A stretch of 64,000 bases of DNA, taken from assembly GCA_024642005.1 (NCBI GenBank), contig JAHECA010000008.1, forward strand, positions 1-64,000, written 5' to 3'. Of this stretch, positions 1-9,177 are shown in pieces. The position numbers and the translations under genes are program-made. This DNA is from Robiginitalea sp. GTDB taxonomy: Bacteria; Bacteroidota; Bacteroidia; Flavobacteriales; Flavobacteriaceae. The notes below the pieces were generated by a model. It saw only the letters and a list, made by a program, of their open reading frames with translations, was not told where the DNA came from and did not search any database. The number at the start of each line of letters is the position of its first letter. Positions within the stretch are counted from its first letter, which is position 1.

Positions 1-95
1 GCATCATAAAGCGCTTCCTGCGAATTGTCGGCTTCACAGGCGGTAAGGCCAATCATTAAAACAAACAGGGCGGCAAGGCTGGCTACTTTTCTCAT
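1..95 (-). CDS. Small lipoprotein, N-terminal part (clipped by window edge)
   Basis: Only the first 31 or so codons are present. The frame reads MRKVASLAALFVLMIGLTAC followed by EADNSQEALYDA, a basic start, a hydrophobic core and an L-T-A-C lipobox, so the product should be exported and lipidated on the cysteine. An in-frame ATG two codons earlier (position 101) is an alternative start. It lies directly downstream of, and on the same strand as, the LytTR-type regulator at 239-970. Many flavobacteria carry very short lipoproteins with CEADN-like starts, but no function is known to me. The rest of the gene is outside the window. Confidence 0.6.
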   Translation of the reverse strand, partial: MRKVASLAALFVLMIGLTACEADNSQEALYD

Positions 96-154
96 AATCA
101 TATAGGTTTTAGATAGTCGGGTTACAGGTTCTTGCAACCAAAGTAGCAAGCCCC

Positions 155-178
155 CGTAAGCATTTCGTATGCGTAAGC
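155..178. repeat. Direct repeat of CGTAAGC, possible operator
   Basis: CGTAAGC occurs at 155-161 and 172-178, with a partial copy (CGTAT) at 166. The repeats sit about 60 bases upstream of the start of the small lipoprotein gene read on the minus strand, with a weak -7-like TACTTTGG between (138-145). A regulator site is possible; nothing identifies the protein. Confidence 0.25.
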
Positions 179-238
179 CTAAGAATTAGTAAGTGGCCCG
201 GGTCTGCGAGTATTTGACCCGGTTTTGAGAGAATTTGG

Positions 239-970
239 TTACGAGCGCGAATTCAGGGCCTTTTGGGTAAGGAGCTCCTTCAGGGCATCTACATTGCCTT
301 TATACCCGCGGGAGAATGGCAGCTCGGCCTTCCCGAAGCGAAGCGTGCAACGGCTTTTGCCGTAATTGATGCGCGAAATGTAGTCGCCGTTTAGGATGTA
401 GCTCTGGTGGATGCGCACAAAATTAGGAGGTAGTTGAGATTCGAAGGTCTTCAGCGTCTTAAAGGCACTGATGCGGGTGCCGTCTACCAACACGAAATCG
501 GTGGCGTTGTTGTCGGCCTGCAGGTAAAGAATGTCCTGGGTATTCAGGTACTGGTAATCTTTATACGACTGCAGGCAAAGGGTAGGGGCCTGGGTTGGTT
601 CGGGCAAATGCCTGCCGAGCTTGAGCAGGGTTTTGCGAATCTCAAATTCGCTGAAGGGCAAGACCCAATAATCAAAAAACTGGTGTTTCAAGGCTTCGTA
701 TGCGTAGGCCTGATTGCCAGCCAGGCCGATAAACAGGGGCTGGCAATCCAGGAACTGAAAGCAGTCGCGCACCATGGAAAAATAACTTGCTGCCTGCTGG
801 CTGAGGTTCACGAATACCACCTCGGGCTTGAATTTCAAAATGCTGTTAAGCCCCCCTTCCGGTGTGGCATCTTGTGAAACGCACAGCAACTCCTCGTATT
901 CCTCCAGAAAATGTTGCAGCTGGAGCGAGGTGGTTGCGTTGGCGTCTACAATGCCGTACGTAAAGTGCAC
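239..970 (-). CDS. LytTR-family transcriptional regulator with degenerate receiver domain
   Basis: This 243-residue protein has the layout of a LytTR response regulator. Residues about 5-115 resemble a receiver domain and residues about 135-235 form a LytTR DNA-binding domain, recognisable by the LYLQADNNAT region and the HQSYILN segment. The receiver lacks the expected chemistry: the strand that should end in the phosphoacceptor aspartate reads VVFVNL (Asn in place of Asp), the acidic pair near the N terminus is reduced to one Asp, and the KP lysine is replaced (VLPF). It is therefore probably not controlled by phosphorylation. The start is a GTG; no ATG lies in frame nearby. It precedes the clipped lipoprotein gene on the same strand. 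Confidence 0.8.
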   Translation of the reverse strand: MHFTYGIVDANATTSLQLQHFLEEYEELLCVSQDATPEGGLNSILKFKPEVVFVNLSQQAASYFSMVRDCFQFLDCQPLFIGLAGNQAYAYEALKHQFFDYWVLPFSEFEIRKTLLKLGRHLPEPTQAPTLCLQSYKDYQYLNTQDILYLQADNNATDFVLVDGTRISAFKTLKTFESQLPPNFVRIHQSYILNGDYISRINYGKSRCTLRFGKAELPFSRGYKGNVDALKELLTQKALNSRS

Positions 971-1023
971 AGGAAGTCGATTTTGAGTCCAAATTAGTCA
1001 TTGTGAGCTTTTTAAGCCTATAA

Positions 1024-1050
1024 AAAAACCATAGAATTACTATGGTTTTT
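1024..1050 (-). terminator. AT-rich intrinsic terminator
   Basis: Perfect 11-bp stem (1024-1034 with 1040-1050) and a five-base loop. Read on the minus strand it is followed by a run of T residues (1028-1022). It lies after the thioesterase gene and before the LytTR regulator, so it should end the glutaminyl-cyclase/thioesterase transcript. Confidence 0.65.
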
Positions 1051-1173
1051 CTAGAAACGCACTGTCAAATAGGTGCCTAAAGTAGGTATTTAGATTGTTT
1101 AGAGTAGGATAAAAAGAAAATAAAGATAAGAAAAATACTACTTTCAACCGGTATACTATTGAAATACAGTGTT

Positions 1174-1563
1174 TTATTCAAAACACCGTTGGATCGGTTC
1201 AGGTATCCGGCAGGCACGGTTCGACATGGCGTCAATGAGGCACCACTGGGTTTCGCACCGCGCCAGCAATACTCCGCCGTGTGCCCGGCTAATTTCCACG
1301 ATCCGACGCGATAGGGGGCCGGTCACATCGGGCACAAAAGTGGTCAGCAAAAGCTCGTCGCCAAGTTGCGCAGCCCGGAAATACTCGATATGGTGGCTGC
1401 GAACCACCCAATAGTAGCTGGTATCCCATTGGTTTTCAGATAATATATTCCAGTGTTCTCTGGATATCTCCTGTACCCACTCGAGGTAGCGCACATTGTT
1501 CACATGCTGCAACGCGTCGAGGTCATCAGGGGTAACGATTAGACGTTTTTCAAAACGTTTCAT
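1174..1563 (-). CDS. Acyl-CoA thioesterase, 4HBT/YbgC hotdog family
   Basis: A 129-residue single-domain hotdog protein. The 4-hydroxybenzoyl-CoA thioesterase signature is present near the N terminus: D16, then H20-V21-N22-N23, followed by Y26-L27-E28. Members hydrolyse acyl-CoA or acyl-ACP thioesters in the cytoplasm; the substrate here cannot be told. The ATG overlaps the stop of the upstream glutaminyl-cyclase gene by four bases (ATGA), so the two are translationally coupled in one operon, although no shared pathway is evident. Confidence 0.85.
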   Translation of the reverse strand: MKRFEKRLIVTPDDLDALQHVNNVRYLEWVQEISREHWNILSENQWDTSYYWVVRSHHIEYFRAAQLGDELLLTTFVPDVTGPLSRRIVEISRAHGGVLLARCETQWCLIDAMSNRACRIPEPIQRCFE

Positions 1564-2603
1564 GGTTCCCGTTTTACAATACGCACTTCAAAGAGCTTGT
1601 CCCAGCGCTTTCCCGTCACAAAAAAGGTATTGCGTCCCTTATGGTAGGCAACCCCATTGAGCACGTCCAGGTTTTCGTGCTGGGTGACCTGCTTTTCCAA
1701 CCCCCCGAAATTAACTACCCCTTCAATGGCCCCGCTGCCCGCATCGATAATCATCATGCTGGGCTTCTGCCAAACGTTCGCATAAATCTTGCCGCTCACG
1801 AATTCCAGTTCGTTTGTCTTGTTAAAGATCGATTTATTGGTCACGGTCTCGATGAAACCGCTTTCTTCCAGCGTGGTGGGGTCGAGCTTCCAGATGCGTT
1901 CGCTACCGTCACTTTTGTACAGCACCTTTCCGTCGTTGCACAACCCCCAGCCTTCCCTGCTTTGCCCGTAGGAAAAAGAACCCAGGCGTTCCAGGGTGTG
2001 ACGGTCGTAGAGAAAGCCCTGGCCGTTTTGCCAGGTAAGCATGTACAGGGTGTCTCCCAATACGGTTATGCCTTCGCCGAAAAAGTTCTGGTCCAGCTCT
2101 GTTTTGGCCAATACCTCCCCGGTTTGAAAATTGACCCGTCTCACGCTCGAAGCTCCTTTGATGCCCGTGCTCTCGTAGAGGGTGTCACCGTAGAATTCGA
2201 GTCCCTGGGTAAAGGCTTCCCGGTCGTGCGGGAAGGTGTTCACGATCTCGTACGTATAGATTTCGGGGGATTGTTCGGCCAAAATCAGGATGTCGCGGTT
2301 TAGGGTAATTTCGCGCCCCTCCGAAAAGAAGCGGGCTTCCAGCGATTTTGTGCCCAGGGTGGTTGGCGCCAGGCGCACCTGTCCGTCGACCACCGGCAAT
2401 TCCACGCCGCTCAGGTAGAACCTGACCGAGTCGGCCGCACGATCGCCCCTGGCCTTCACCCCAAGAGGCACCTGCGCCCCGGAAGTGAATTTGGAGCCGT
2501 CACCGCCCAGGTTCAGCGAGAAAAAGCGCTCGGGGCGTTCCTCCCCACAGGCGAGGAACAGCGTTAACAGTAATGTTGAAAAGCCAATTTTCCAGAAAGC
2601 CAT
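1560..2603 (-). CDS. Glutaminyl-peptide cyclotransferase (plant/bacterial beta-propeller type), lipoprotein
   Basis: A 347-residue protein with a lipoprotein signal (hydrophobic stretch 5-18, lipobox LFLAC, Cys19). An N-terminal segment of about 90 residues resembles an immunoglobulin-like domain. Residues about 95-345 match the five-bladed propeller glutaminyl cyclase family (PF05096 type): F-P-H-D-x-x-A-F-T-Q-G-L near 125 and later F-F-G-E-G, N-E-L-E and W-D-K-L-F motifs. The enzyme converts N-terminal glutamine of secreted peptides to pyroglutamate. It would act in the periplasm, anchored to a membrane. It is first in the operon with the thioesterase. Confidence 0.85.
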   Translation of the reverse strand: MAFWKIGFSTLLLTLFLACGEERPERFFSLNLGGDGSKFTSGAQVPLGVKARGDRAADSVRFYLSGVELPVVDGQVRLAPTTLGTKSLEARFFSEGREITLNRDILILAEQSPEIYTYEIVNTFPHDREAFTQGLEFYGDTLYESTGIKGASSVRRVNFQTGEVLAKTELDQNFFGEGITVLGDTLYMLTWQNGQGFLYDRHTLERLGSFSYGQSREGWGLCNDGKVLYKSDGSERIWKLDPTTLEESGFIETVTNKSIFNKTNELEFVSGKIYANVWQKPSMMIIDAGSGAIEGVVNFGGLEKQVTQHENLDVLNGVAYHKGRNTFFVTGKRWDKLFEVRIVKREP

Positions 2604-2676
2604 ATCGTTGTATTTCGAGTCGGGCCGTACGCAGAATCCTCAGAACGGCATTTTGCTAAAATACGGATGCCCGGGC

Positions 2677-2709
2677 TTTGTCCCAAACTTAAAAAGATCG
2701 TATATTTGC
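2677..2709 (+). promoter_or_regulatory. Promoter of ffs
   Basis: TTTG at 2677-2680, a 20-base spacer, then TATATTTG at 2701-2708, an exact match to the Bacteroidota -7 element TAnnTTTG. The SRP RNA begins a few bases later. Confidence 0.8.
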
Positions 2710-2712
2710 ACG

Positions 2713-2815
2713 CGGCAAGTCCTACACGACCAGCTCCTGCAGAATCCCCCAGGGTGGGAACACAGCAAGGGTAAGCGGTCGAAGCGGTGCGATGTAGGTA
2801 GCTTGCCGTTTTTTT
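2713..2815 (+). ncRNA. ffs: Signal recognition particle RNA (4.5S-type)
   Basis: The ends pair as CGGCAAG (2713-2719) with CTTGCCG (2802-2808), then CCTACA with TGTAGG, and a T run follows as terminator. The apical part carries the SRP hallmark: CCAGG, then a GTG-GGAA-CAC tetraloop hairpin (2754-2763), then AGCAAGG, matching the symmetric loop that binds Ffh. The size of about 100 nt fits the short bacterial SRP RNA. It works with Ffh and FtsY in co-translational membrane targeting. Confidence 0.93.
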
Positions 2816-2886
2816 ATGCCTTTTTCTGAAGGAAAGTTAGGGTTTCACAACCTTGCAACAGGCATAAAATTTGTATTTTTCCGGCC

Positions 2887-3699
2887 ATGGACACACCTAA
2901 AGTCGTACTGATTACAGGAGCCTCTTCTGGTCTGGGCCTGGCTCAGGGCCGCCTGCTGGCAAGCCACGGTTACCGCGTGTACGGCACGGCCCGCAACCCC
3001 CTTAAATACCCCGATTTTGACGCATTTCCCCTGTTGGCCCTCGACGTGCGCGACGAGGCCTCAATAGCGGCTGCTGTAGCTGAGCTTTTAACGCTGGAAG
3101 GCCGCATCGATATTTTGGTCAACAATGCAGGCATGGGCATAACCGGGCCGCTCGAAGAGCTACCCCACGATGAGAGCCTGCTTTCCCTGGAAACGAATTT
3201 TCACGGGCCCCTGCGGGTCATGAAAGCAGTGCTGCCCCAAATGCGCAGGCAGGGTGCGGGCAGGGTGGTAAATGTTACCTCCATCGCCGGGTATATGGGC
3301 CTGCCCTTCAGGGGCATGTATTCGGCCGGCAAGGCCGCTTTGCACGTGGCCAGCGAGGCCTACCGCCTTGAAGTGCGGCCCTTCGGCATCTGCGTTTGCA
3401 CCCTGGCTCCTGGCGATTACGCAACCAATATCGCCTCCGGGCGTTATCACAGCCCGCTCGGAGAAGCTTCGGCCTACCGCGATTCCTATGGGAAAAGCCT
3501 TTCCCTGATGGACGCCCACGTAGACCGGGGCGGCGACCCTACCGAGGTAGCCCGCAAGCTTTTGCACATCTTGAGAAAAAACAGGCCGAAGGTCCACTAT
3601 ACGGTGGGCAGCCCCATGCAGCGCTTTTCGGTAATCCTGAAAAAATGCCTGCCCGATAAAATGTACGAGCGCCTGCTCCGAAATCATTATAAATTGTAG
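2887..3699 (+). CDS. SDR-family oxidoreductase
   Basis: A 270-residue classical short-chain dehydrogenase/reductase. Visible are the NAD(P)-binding T-G-A-S-S-G-L-G at 10-17, the N-N-A-G at about 79-82 and the catalytic Y145-x-x-x-K149 (YSAGK). R37 after the second strand (TARNP) suggests NADPH. The substrate is unknown; the long C-terminal part is typical of the classical extended-substrate members. It stands alone between ffs and the transaldolase gene. Confidence 0.85.
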   Translation: MDTPKVVLITGASSGLGLAQGRLLASHGYRVYGTARNPLKYPDFDAFPLLALDVRDEASIAAAVAELLTLEGRIDILVNNAGMGITGPLEELPHDESLLSLETNFHGPLRVMKAVLPQMRRQGAGRVVNVTSIAGYMGLPFRGMYSAGKAALHVASEAYRLEVRPFGICVCTLAPGDYATNIASGRYHSPLGEASAYRDSYGKSLSLMDAHVDRGGDPTEVARKLLHILRKNRPKVHYTVGSPMQRFSVILKKCLPDKMYERLLRNHYKL

Positions 3700-3751
3700 T
3701 TTTACACGCCGGTTTTTGAAGCCGGCCAAACCTTATAAATACCGCCGCACT

Positions 3752-4411
3752 ATGAAATTTTTTATCGATACAGCCAATCTCGATCAAATCCGTGAAGCCC
3801 AGGCCCTGGGCGTGCTCGATGGGGTTACCACCAATCCATCACTGATGGCCAAGGAGGGGATTACCGGCAAGAACAACATCCTGAAGCACTATGTCGACAT
3901 CTGCCAAATCGTCGATGGCGGAGACGTTTCGGCCGAGGTTATCGCCACTACGTTTAAGGAAATGGTCCGGGAAGGCGAAGAGCTGGCAGACCTGCACGAT
4001 CAAATCGTGGTTAAGGTTCCCATGATCCGCGACGGGGTAAAGGCCCTTAAATACTTTGCCGATAAGGGCATTCGCACCAATTGCACCCTGGTGTTTTCAG
4101 CCGGGCAGGCGCTGCTGGCCGCCAAGGCCGGAGCCAATTATGTGTCGCCTTTTATCGGCCGGCTCGACGATGTTTCTACAGACGGGCTGGGGCTGATAGC
4201 CGATATCCGGGAAATTTACGACAACTATACTTTCGATACCGAGATTCTGGCGGCCTCCATCCGCCATACCATGCACATTATCGAATGTGCCAAACTGGGC
4301 GCCGATGTAATGACCGGGCCGCTCTCTGTCATTGAAGGCCTGCTCAAACACCCCCTCACCGATATCGGCCTGGAAAAATTCCTTGAAGACTACCGCAAGG
4401 GAAATCCCTGA
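3752..4411 (+). CDS. tal: Transaldolase, fructose-6-phosphate aldolase-like (Fsa/TalC) family
   Basis: A 219-residue TIM-barrel protein of the short transaldolase class. The Schiff-base lysine is K88 in VVKVPM, and the diagnostic A-N-Y-V-S-P-F-I-G-R-L-D-D block follows at about 127-139. It either exchanges dihydroxyacetone units in the non-oxidative pentose phosphate pathway or acts as an aldolase; sequence alone does not separate these. An upstream in-frame extension (from 3716) was rejected because the family starts at MKFFIDTAN. Spacing to the SDR gene is 52 bases. Confidence 0.88.
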   Translation: MKFFIDTANLDQIREAQALGVLDGVTTNPSLMAKEGITGKNNILKHYVDICQIVDGGDVSAEVIATTFKEMVREGEELADLHDQIVVKVPMIRDGVKALKYFADKGIRTNCTLVFSAGQALLAAKAGANYVSPFIGRLDDVSTDGLGLIADIREIYDNYTFDTEILAASIRHTMHIIECAKLGADVMTGPLSVIEGLLKHPLTDIGLEKFLEDYRKGNP

Positions 4412-4463
4412 CCGGGACCGGCCAGGCCTGCTGAAGGCCCTCATTTATTTTTTGGTTTACTTG

Positions 4464-5858
4464 CTAAAAGGAAGTATTGAGGTTGGCAAAACCGTCTACG
4501 ATCAGGCCGTTTCTGCAAACAATGGTCTTGTAGGGGTGGTAAACCACCAGAGTGTGGGCAAAGTGCTCAAAGTCTTCAGCCCTGAATTGCCATTTCGTAT
4601 CCAGGCCGTACTCCGCGATTAAGCGTTTCCACTGCTCCCGGTCGGTGCGCATGCAGATGCCCACAAAACGCAACTCAGGGTGGCGGTCTTCGAGCAATCG
4701 CACTTTCTGTGAAATGGCCATCAGGTGTTTGGGCTCGGGACCTGACCAGAAATAGAATACCACCTCTTTTTTCCCGTCGCCCGGGTCGATCTCACTCAGG
4801 TGCACTGACTGGTCTTCGGTACTTTCCACCTGCAGGGAGGGGATCGGGTGATTGGGCCGCAGGTTGCGAATGCTCTCGCTGAGCTCCTCAATCTCACCCA
4901 GGTGCCGGTTCTTTCCGGAGACCTGGTGGAAATCGGCCATGAATTTTTCAAAGTTTTCCTCTGAATCGTTTTTCAGCAGGTATTCGAAGGCCACGGTGCG
5001 GAACAGGTTGTCGCGCAATTCCCCTGACGTTACCAGGCTGTCTATCAGGTTCAGCTGGTGGAGGTTAAAGTGCAATTGCTCGTTTACGGTCGGGCTGTCT
5101 TCTTCACAGGAATCCTGGCACTCCATATAGGCCAGGTTGCCGATATGGTAGGTCATAAAATCGTAGTAGGGGCGCAGGAAAACAAGCCTGGGGTCGTTGT
5201 AGGAAATTAGTTCGCGGTAGTCGTAAAAATTATCGGGTAGTTCGTGGAAGGTTTTGTCGGGACTCAGCTTGCGGTGCCAGAACGGGTAGCGCTCCCGATA
5301 GAAAAAGTTCTTGTACAGGATACTGGCCCGGGCTACTTCAAAGGCTTCGTCTGATAGGTTTTCATCTATTCGCAACTGCTCGAGGGCAGCCAGTTTGTCG
5401 TCCTTGAGCGAATCCATCCTGGACAGGAAGCGTTCCGGCTCCATGCGCGTGTAGGTATCCCGTATTAGCGGATCTTCAGCCTCGGCCTCCAGAAACAGGT
5501 TAATCAGGTAGTTATTGATAACCTCGCCTTTCCCTGAAAAGGCCAGCGACTCGTCGAAGGAAACCGTATTGAGCCGCATTTGCATGCTGTCGCCCGGTTC
5601 CAGATACACATACTGCATTTCGGGCTTTTGCACGAAGTGGTAGAGCCCCGGCTCGATGGAATCGACACTGATCACAAAGCGGTTGTCGGCATCCAGGCGA
5701 GCCGAATCCAACACCTCTTCTCCCCGGTATAAAACCACGAAGTCGGAGGTTGGATTGACTATTTCCCCGGAAAAATAGGTGGAAGTGGCCCCTTTCTCAT
5801 TCCCGCCGCAGGCACAGGCCCCGGCAAGCAGGCAAATCGCAAAGGCGTTACGCATCAT
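4464..5858 (-). CDS. Lipoprotein with thioredoxin-like domain lacking the CXXC pair
   Basis: About 464 residues. The start is taken at the MM of MMRNAF; a more upstream start only adds a non-signal segment. The signal peptide ends at LAGAC, a lipobox. The N-terminal part resembles the beta-sandwich (DUF4369-like) region found in Bacteroidota TlpA-type proteins, the middle is long and helical, and residues about 335-464 look like a TlpA/AhpC thioredoxin fold. Where the redox motif W-C-x-x-C should be the sequence reads F-W-S-G-P-E-P, so it has no thiol-disulfide activity by this site. A structural or binding role is likelier. It stands alone, convergent with tal. Confidence 0.65.
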   Translation of the reverse strand: MMRNAFAICLLAGACACGGNEKGATSTYFSGEIVNPTSDFVVLYRGEEVLDSARLDADNRFVISVDSIEPGLYHFVQKPEMQYVYLEPGDSMQMRLNTVSFDESLAFSGKGEVINNYLINLFLEAEAEDPLIRDTYTRMEPERFLSRMDSLKDDKLAALEQLRIDENLSDEAFEVARASILYKNFFYRERYPFWHRKLSPDKTFHELPDNFYDYRELISYNDPRLVFLRPYYDFMTYHIGNLAYMECQDSCEEDSPTVNEQLHFNLHQLNLIDSLVTSGELRDNLFRTVAFEYLLKNDSEENFEKFMADFHQVSGKNRHLGEIEELSESIRNLRPNHPIPSLQVESTEDQSVHLSEIDPGDGKKEVVFYFWSGPEPKHLMAISQKVRLLEDRHPELRFVGICMRTDREQWKRLIAEYGLDTKWQFRAEDFEHFAHTLVVYHPYKTIVCRNGLIVDGFANLNTSF

Positions 5859-6004
5859 AGTAGATCGACACTGCATGTACTCTGCACAAATCTAAAGAAA
5901 CGTGCTATGGAGCCCTGTTAATAGGGCGTTAAAATAGGTAAATCAAGGGGTTGAGACTGCTGAATTTAACAAACCGTTTTGCTAGGCGAGAGGGGGCAAA
6001 ATGA

Positions 6005-7666
<1,662 letters not shown>

Positions 7667-7736
7667 GAGGGCTGCTGATCAGGTTCCAATAGCCCCCGCT
7701 TTTCCGCGGAGGGCAAATCTGGTGTCGGGTCCGGGT

Positions 7737-8429
7737 TCAGGCGTTGTAGTACTTGCTGTCCCAGATAGCCGGGTTGAAATTCTTCCCCAGGGCGATACCG
7801 TAAAAAAGCACAACAGCAACCACGGCTTTGAAGGTAAAGAAAAAGAGGATTCCGAATTCGGCTGCACTATTGTGCTTGGAGAACAGGCCGCCCGGGATCA
7901 GCAGGGTCGCCAGATAACTCAGCAGTACGAGCAGCAGTAACAGGTTGGGAAGTGACTTGAAGGGCCAAACCAGTAAGCGGCGCAAGGGGTGGAGGTCGTT
8001 GCCCCATTTGTGCACCAGGTAGAAGTAGTCGTTGCCCATGGGCACAAACAGCAGGGGGTCGTCCTGGTCTTCCAGCTTAAAGAGGCGTGAAGGGGCGATG
8101 ATTTTGAGGTGTTCGAGCCGGGTGGCGTGATGTGCCTCAAGTGCCTCAATGGCCGCTGTGGCCTCCCTGGGGAGCGATGGTTTGAAAAAAGCAAGGTCCA
8201 AAAACCGCAGCCGGTAGTCGATACAAATCTTGCGGATGTGGCGCAGGTGGTAAATCCGGCTGGGGTCGAGGCGGTCGAAATCGAAGGAATTAACCGGCAG
8301 GCCAGCCTGTTGCCCCTTTTCCCGGGCCCCGATCTGCAATTCTTCCAACAGGTGCGTTAGGGCCTTTTCGCGCAATGCCCTGGAGCGTTCCCGCTGCAGC
8401 CTGATCTCGATATCGGTTCGCTTCAGCAT
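7737..8429 (-). CDS. Conserved hypothetical membrane protein
   Basis: A 230-residue protein I do not recognise by name. The first 150 residues are charged and probably cytosolic, starting with a helical stretch rich in Arg and Glu. Two hydrophobic segments follow at about 160-180 and 192-212, separated by a short polar loop, and a short tail ends the protein. No catalytic motif is visible. It converges on the ABC-F gene and is divergent from the fasciclin gene, with an inverted repeat in between. Confidence 0.6.
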   Translation of the reverse strand: MLKRTDIEIRLQRERSRALREKALTHLLEELQIGAREKGQQAGLPVNSFDFDRLDPSRIYHLRHIRKICIDYRLRFLDLAFFKPSLPREATAAIEALEAHHATRLEHLKIIAPSRLFKLEDQDDPLLFVPMGNDYFYLVHKWGNDLHPLRRLLVWPFKSLPNLLLLLVLLSYLATLLIPGGLFSKHNSAAEFGILFFFTFKAVVAVVLFYGIALGKNFNPAIWDSKYYNA

Positions 8430-8447
8430 CTACTTTTGCTTACAAAA

Positions 8448-8465
8448 TTGTTTAAAATTAAACAA
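8448..8465. promoter_or_regulatory. Perfect inverted repeat in a divergent intergenic region
   Basis: TTGTTTAA, two bases, TTAAACAA: an 8-bp perfect palindromic pair, 19 bases upstream of the start of the membrane-protein gene. No T run follows it, so an operator fits better than a terminator. A separate direct repeat GTTAAAT lies at 8504-8510 and 8515-8521, one helical turn apart. Confidence 0.35.
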
Positions 8466-8628
8466 TGACATGAATCAGGAAACGGGCCCGTCCCGGCTTC
8501 AATGTTAAATTAAGGTTAAATCAAAAACAGGCCTCTTTCCCGGTCCTTACCAAGCGCCCTTTTTATGTATATTGTCGGGCTTATCGAACCGTTCGTCGAC
8601 CCGGTGAGTGCCCCGATACCTTAGGACC

Positions 8629-9171
8629 ATGAAAAACCGCTTCCTGACGCTATGTTCGGTACTTGCCCTGACCCTTTCAGCGGGGCAGCTCAAGGCCCAG
8701 TCAGGACCGGTAGCCCCAGAAACTGCAGAAAAGCCGGCGGCAGGAAACTCCACAGAATACAATACCCTGATGCGCGGCCTGAAGGCAACCCAATTGCAGG
8801 ACATTCTGCAAAGTAGTGGCCCATTCACCGTTTTTGCGCCCTCAGATGCCGCTTTCGATAAAATGGACCCGGGAAGTATGGGCGAATTGCTCAAACCCGA
8901 GAACCGGCGCGAACTGCGCACGGTGCTCGCCTATCACATCGTTGCGGGCGAGCTGACCGCTTCGCGAATTCTCCGCGCATTGTGCCGGGGCGAAGGTGCC
9001 GCACGATTTACTACGATTCAGGGAGAAGAATTGCTTGCCACCATAGAAGGGAGTGACATTATCCTGACCGATTGTTCCGGAAACCGCGCCCGCATTGTGA
9101 ACGCCGATTCAAACCGGAACAACCTGCTATTCCACGAAATTGACAAGGTGATTTTACCGGGTTCCCTCTGA
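8629..9171 (+). CDS. Secreted fasciclin (FAS1) domain protein
   Basis: 180 residues: a signal peptide (cleavage after LKAQ, about residue 24) and one FAS1 domain. The two conserved FAS1 blocks are visible: F-T-V-F-A-P-S-D-A-A-F near 65 and, after LRTVLAYHIVAGEL, the H2-type Y-H motif. The ATG at 8629 is used because it directly starts the signal peptide; the frame extends upstream without one. FAS1 proteins mediate surface or extracellular adhesion; the partner is unknown. It converges on pheT with six bases between. Confidence 0.85.
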   Translation: MKNRFLTLCSVLALTLSAGQLKAQSGPVAPETAEKPAAGNSTEYNTLMRGLKATQLQDILQSSGPFTVFAPSDAAFDKMDPGSMGELLKPENRRELRTVLAYHIVAGELTASRILRALCRGEGAARFTTIQGEELLATIEGSDIILTDCSGNRARIVNADSNRNNLLFHEIDKVILPGSL

Positions 9172-9177
9172 GGCGCC

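Noticed and set aside
198-222. Hairpin CCGGGTC/GACCCGG after the first LytTR gene as a terminator
   Set aside because: No T run follows on the minus strand and only four T residues on the plus strand; the loop is long. Not enough to call.
2845-2873. TCACAAC and GCAACA motifs upstream of the SDR gene as another LytTR-like site
   Set aside because: The two motifs are eight bases apart, not 21, and the nearest -7-like sequence is at the wrong distance.
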